DNA of 58,101 bases, taken from contig JAEWGI010000051.1 in assembly GCA_023388355.1 (NCBI GenBank), forward strand, positions 1-58,101, given 5' to 3'. This document shows positions 55,763 to 58,101 of the stretch, one piece after another. Position 1 is the stretch's first letter. Each line of letters begins with the position of its first letter. The DNA comes from Pseudomonadota bacterium. Its GTDB lineage: Bacteria > Pseudomonadota > Gammaproteobacteria > Xanthomonadales > Xanthomonadaceae. The translations under genes were made by a program, and so were the position numbers. The notes under the pieces were generated by a model. That model made no database searches and was not told where the DNA came from. It was given only the letters and a program-made list of their open reading frames with translations.

Positions 55763-56355
55763 GGATTCGGCACCTGGAAGCCTGCGGCACGCAGGTCGTC
55801 GGGAGTGTTGAGGTTGCCCATGCGCGCGCCTTGCAGGCACACCTCGGCCAGTCCAAGGCGCGCCTGCAGCGCGTGCACCGCGTACTCGCGCGCCGCCAGC
55901 GCCGCGGCGACCGCTTCGCGCAGCATATCGGTTCGCCACAGGGCCACCAGCGGCTGTGCGCCGTCGTCGTCGCGCAGCCGCGCGCCATGGGCCGAGCGCC
56001 CGGCGACCAGCGCCACCAGCAGATCATCGGGCGCCTCGACGATGTCCACCGGCAGGGTGAACAGCCAGCCGCTGCGGCAGGCGGCGGCGACCGCGTCGAG
56101 CGCGGCCAGCGGACCGGCGTCTTCGACCCGGTCGGGCACCGCGCGCAGTCCTGCCGCCCCGAGTCGCGCCAGCCCGCGATTGGCGCTGACCAGCACGTCC
56201 CCGGTCGCATCGGCGAAGATCGCGGCCAGGCGCAGCACCTGCGGCTGGCCGCCGCGTTCCAGCCAGGCCTTGTCGAGCCCGCCCAGGCGGCGGGCGCGGC
56301 CGCCGGCGATGAGGCCGAGGGTGAGGTCGGGGACGGCGATGGGTGGCTGGGACAT
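55759..56355 (-). CDS. mobA: molybdenum cofactor guanylyltransferase
   Basis: 198 residues from ATG 56355. TLGLIAGGRARRLGGLDKAW is the nucleotidyltransferase opening (usual LAGG-xxx-RxGGxDK), then FTLPVDIVEAPDDL with the metal-binding Asp and a C-terminal NLNTPDDLRAAGF close to the family's N-x-N-TPEDL. It attaches GMP to Mo-molybdopterin. The upstream bases in frame encode a repeat-like TNHQPPTTNG stretch but the ATG at 56355 is the likely start. First gene of the mobA-moeA-moeB set. Confidence 0.93.
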   Translation of the reverse strand: MSQPPIAVPDLTLGLIAGGRARRLGGLDKAWLERGGQPQVLRLAAIFADATGDVLVSANRGLARLGAAGLRAVPDRVEDAGPLAALDAVAAACRSGWLFTLPVDIVEAPDDLLVALVAGRSAHGARLRDDDGAQPLVALWRTDMLREAVAAALAAREYAVHALQARLGLAEVCLQGARMGNLNTPDDLRAAGFQVPNP

Positions 56356-56380
56356 TGGTTGCCCGTTGGTCGTTGGTGGC

Positions 56381-56447
56381 TGGTGGTTGGTGCTCCTGCA
56401 TCGAGGCTTCCCGGAGGCGGAGACCCGCCACCGGCTACCAACCACCA
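56381..56447. repeat. inverted heptad-type repeat between mobA and der
   Basis: TGGTGGTTGGT at 56381-56391 and its exact reverse complement ACCAACCACCA at 56437-56447, with imperfect extension (TTGGTGGC further left, ACC further right) around a 45-bp loop. The layout is the same as at the guaA start: arms of tandem TGG/TTGG units with a 40-45 bp loop in a short intergenic space. Confidence 0.75.
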
Positions 56448-56451
56448 ACCC

Positions 56452-57852
56452 TCATCCCTTCCGCTTCACATGCCGGATCAGCCGCTTCTTCTTCGCCACC
56501 TGCCGCTCGCTCAGCACGTTCTTCCTGTCCTTGTACGGGTTCTCGCCTTCCTTGAACACGAACCGCACCGGCGTGCCGACCAGCTTGAAGCGCTTGCGGA
56601 AGAAGTTCTCCAGATAGCGCGTATAGGTGGCGGAAAGCGTGCGCAGGCGCGAGCCGTGGACCACGAAGGTCGGCGGGTTCTCGCCGCCCGGATGGGCGAA
56701 GCGCAGCTTGGCGACATGTCCGCGCACCACCGGTGGCGGGCTGGCCTCGTAGGCGATTTCCAGCGCGCGGGTCACTTCGGCGGTGCTGAACTTCCGCGTT
56801 GCCGAGGCGTGCGCGCGGTGGATCGCGCGGAACAGCTCGCGCAGGCCCGATCCATGCAGGGCGCTGATGCGCACCGACTCCGCCCACGGCACGAACGCGA
56901 GCTTGCGCGAGAGCAAGGCCTCGTTCTGCTCGCGCTGGTAGGTGCTCAGCCCGTCCCACTTGTTGACCGCGATCACGAGCGCGCGCCCCGCGTCGAGCAC
57001 CGCGCCCAGCACGCTCGCATCCTGTTCGGTAACGCCCTCGCTGGCGTCGAGCATGATCACCGCCACCTGGCACTGCTCGATCGCCTGCAGGGTCTTGATG
57101 ATGGAGAACTTCTCCACCGCCTCGTCGACCTTCGACCTGCGGCGCAGCCCGGCAGTGTCGATCAGCCGGTAGCGGCGACCGTCGCGCTCGAGGTCCACCG
57201 CAATCGAGTCGCGGGTGGTGCCGGGCACTTCGGAGGCGATCATCCGTTCCTCGCCGAGGATGCGGTTGACCAGAGTCGACTTGCCCACGTTCGGACGGCC
57301 GACGAAGGCGACCCGGACCCGGTCGGGATCCTCGTCCAGGACTTCGGTATCGCCCTCGTCGGGCAGCCGTGCCAGGATCGTCTCCAGCAGTTCGTCGATG
57401 CCCTGCCGGTGCGCGGACGAGACCGCGAAGGTGTCGGTGAAGCCGTAGCGGGCGAACTCGGCCACGGCCGCGCGCGCGTCCAGGCCGTCGACCTTGTTGA
57501 CCACCAGCAGCACCGGCCGCGCGGCCTTGCGCAGCCAGCCCAGGATCTCGTCGTCGAGCGCGGACGCGCCCTCGCGCCCGTCGACCACGAACAGCACCAG
57601 GTCCGACTCCGTGGCCGCGGCCCGCGCCTGGCGGGCGGTGGCGCCGGCCAGGCCCTGCTCGTCGCCGGCGATGCCGCCGGTATCCACCACCACGAACGGC
57701 TGCTGCCCTTCGAGCCGGCATACGCCGTAGTGGCGGTCGCGGGTCACGCCGGGCTGGTCGTGCACCAGCGCGTCGCGGGTACGCGTCAGGGCGTTGAACA
57801 GCGTCGACTTGCCGACGTTCGGGCGTCCCACGAGGGCGACGGAAGGGAGCAT
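56452..57852 (-). CDS. der: ribosome biogenesis GTPase Der (EngA)
   Basis: 466 residues from ATG 57852. Two tandem G domains, each with a P-loop GRPNVGKST (8-16 and about 176-184), G3 motifs DTGG and DTAGL, and G4 NKVD and NKWD. The C-terminal KH-like domain ends in a basic tail ([20 protein letters not shown]). It acts in assembly of the 50S subunit and is essential. Standard length. Confidence 0.97.
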   Translation of the reverse strand: MLPSVALVGRPNVGKSTLFNALTRTRDALVHDQPGVTRDRHYGVCRLEGQQPFVVVDTGGIAGDEQGLAGATARQARAAATESDLVLFVVDGREGASALDDEILGWLRKAARPVLLVVNKVDGLDARAAVAEFARYGFTDTFAVSSAHRQGIDELLETILARLPDEGDTEVLDEDPDRVRVAFVGRPNVGKSTLVNRILGEERMIASEVPGTTRDSIAVDLERDGRRYRLIDTAGLRRRSKVDEAVEKFSIIKTLQAIEQCQVAVIMLDASEGVTEQDASVLGAVLDAGRALVIAVNKWDGLSTYQREQNEALLSRKLAFVPWAESVRISALHGSGLRELFRAIHRAHASATRKFSTAEVTRALEIAYEASPPPVVRGHVAKLRFAHPGGENPPTFVVHGSRLRTLSATYTRYLENFFRKRFKLVGTPVRFVFKEGENPYKDRKNVLSERQVAKKKRLIRHVKRKG

Positions 57853-58101
57853 GGCGGGCCGGGTCGGTTCGGAATGGGGACAAGCGTAGCGCGCGCGGAC
57901 GCCGGGACCGCGAAACCGCGGCCCGGCGCGCAGGATGCACCCGCAGGGCCGCCAGCGGCTGCGCGCGGGAAAATCGGCCGGCCGCCTGCCGGAGCCCGGT
58001 CAGGCCGTCGCGGGTTCGCGCCGGGTGCGGCCGCGCCCGGCAGGTCGTGGCCCCCGCGCCCCCCCGCCCCCCCGCCCCACAACACCCCCCCCCCGGGCAG
58101 G
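57853..58101. other. der upstream region and low-complexity window end
   Basis: No recognisable gene in 249 bp. The sequence becomes extremely G/C-rich and the last 60 bp are runs of C with few G/A, which looks like degraded contig-end sequence more than biology. The der promoter should lie here. Confidence 0.5.

Overview
The window is GC-rich DNA from a gammaproteobacterium, most likely Xanthomonadaceae (Lysobacter/Luteimonas type). The evidence is family content and order: guaB-guaA, divergent ppsR/ppsA, orn, tadA, moeB-moeA-mobA-der, DUF1244 and DUF1249 genes. REP-like palindromes of the kind common in that family (core GGAGCGGCTTCAGCCGC) support it. Both ends look like contig edges: the left end runs into an ISL3-type transposase start and the right end into poly-C/poly-CG sequence.

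Layout. 1-1.2 kb: ISL3-like transposase start and an orphan PD-(D/E)XK nuclease-like gene. 1.4-4.4 kb: AraC regulator, DJ-1/PfpI-type protein, NAD(P)-binding reductase, then a GPP34-family protein. 4.7-14.9 kb: two 922-residue LuxR/LAL regulators that are clear duplicates. They bracket an opposite-strand operon of an AcoX-type ATP-NAD kinase-like gene and the split glycine decarboxylase P-protein (gcvPA, gcvPB). 15.2-29.6 kb: an accessory island of redox and hydrolase genes (SDR, NTF2-like, two zinc-free MDR reductases, two isochorismatase-type hydrolases, MoaF-like protein, pirin, membrane protein, alpha/beta hydrolase, DoxX, Tat-type amidohydrolase, MFS exporter, alginate-export-type porin). 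It looks like a system for detoxifying, converting and exporting small electrophilic or aromatic compounds; no single family defines it as a known pathway.

29.8-45 kb is more conserved: DUF4124 protein, L,D-transpeptidase, two small lipoproteins, a tRNA-Ala/tRNA-Glu operon with a clear promoter and terminator, DUF1249, ppsR/ppsA (both with TTG starts), orn, DUF2721, tadA, an aldo/keto reductase, a TDT/SLAC1 transporter, guaA and guaB. 45-50.5 kb is a terminal oxidase cluster with subunits I and III fused, whose genes overlap by 4 bp. 50.8-57.9 kb holds folD, DUF1244, DUF2272, the molybdenum cofactor genes and der.

Repeats are a second theme: REP-like palindromes around orn, a tandem 151-bp repeat upstream of the oxidase operon, and heptanucleotide inverted repeats at the 5' ends of guaA (where the repeat has become part of the coding sequence) and mobA. 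The best candidates for something undescribed are the duplicated-regulator/gcvPAB/kinase arrangement, the 15-29.6 kb island with its tandem start sites, and the oxidase that lacks the usual K-channel lysine.
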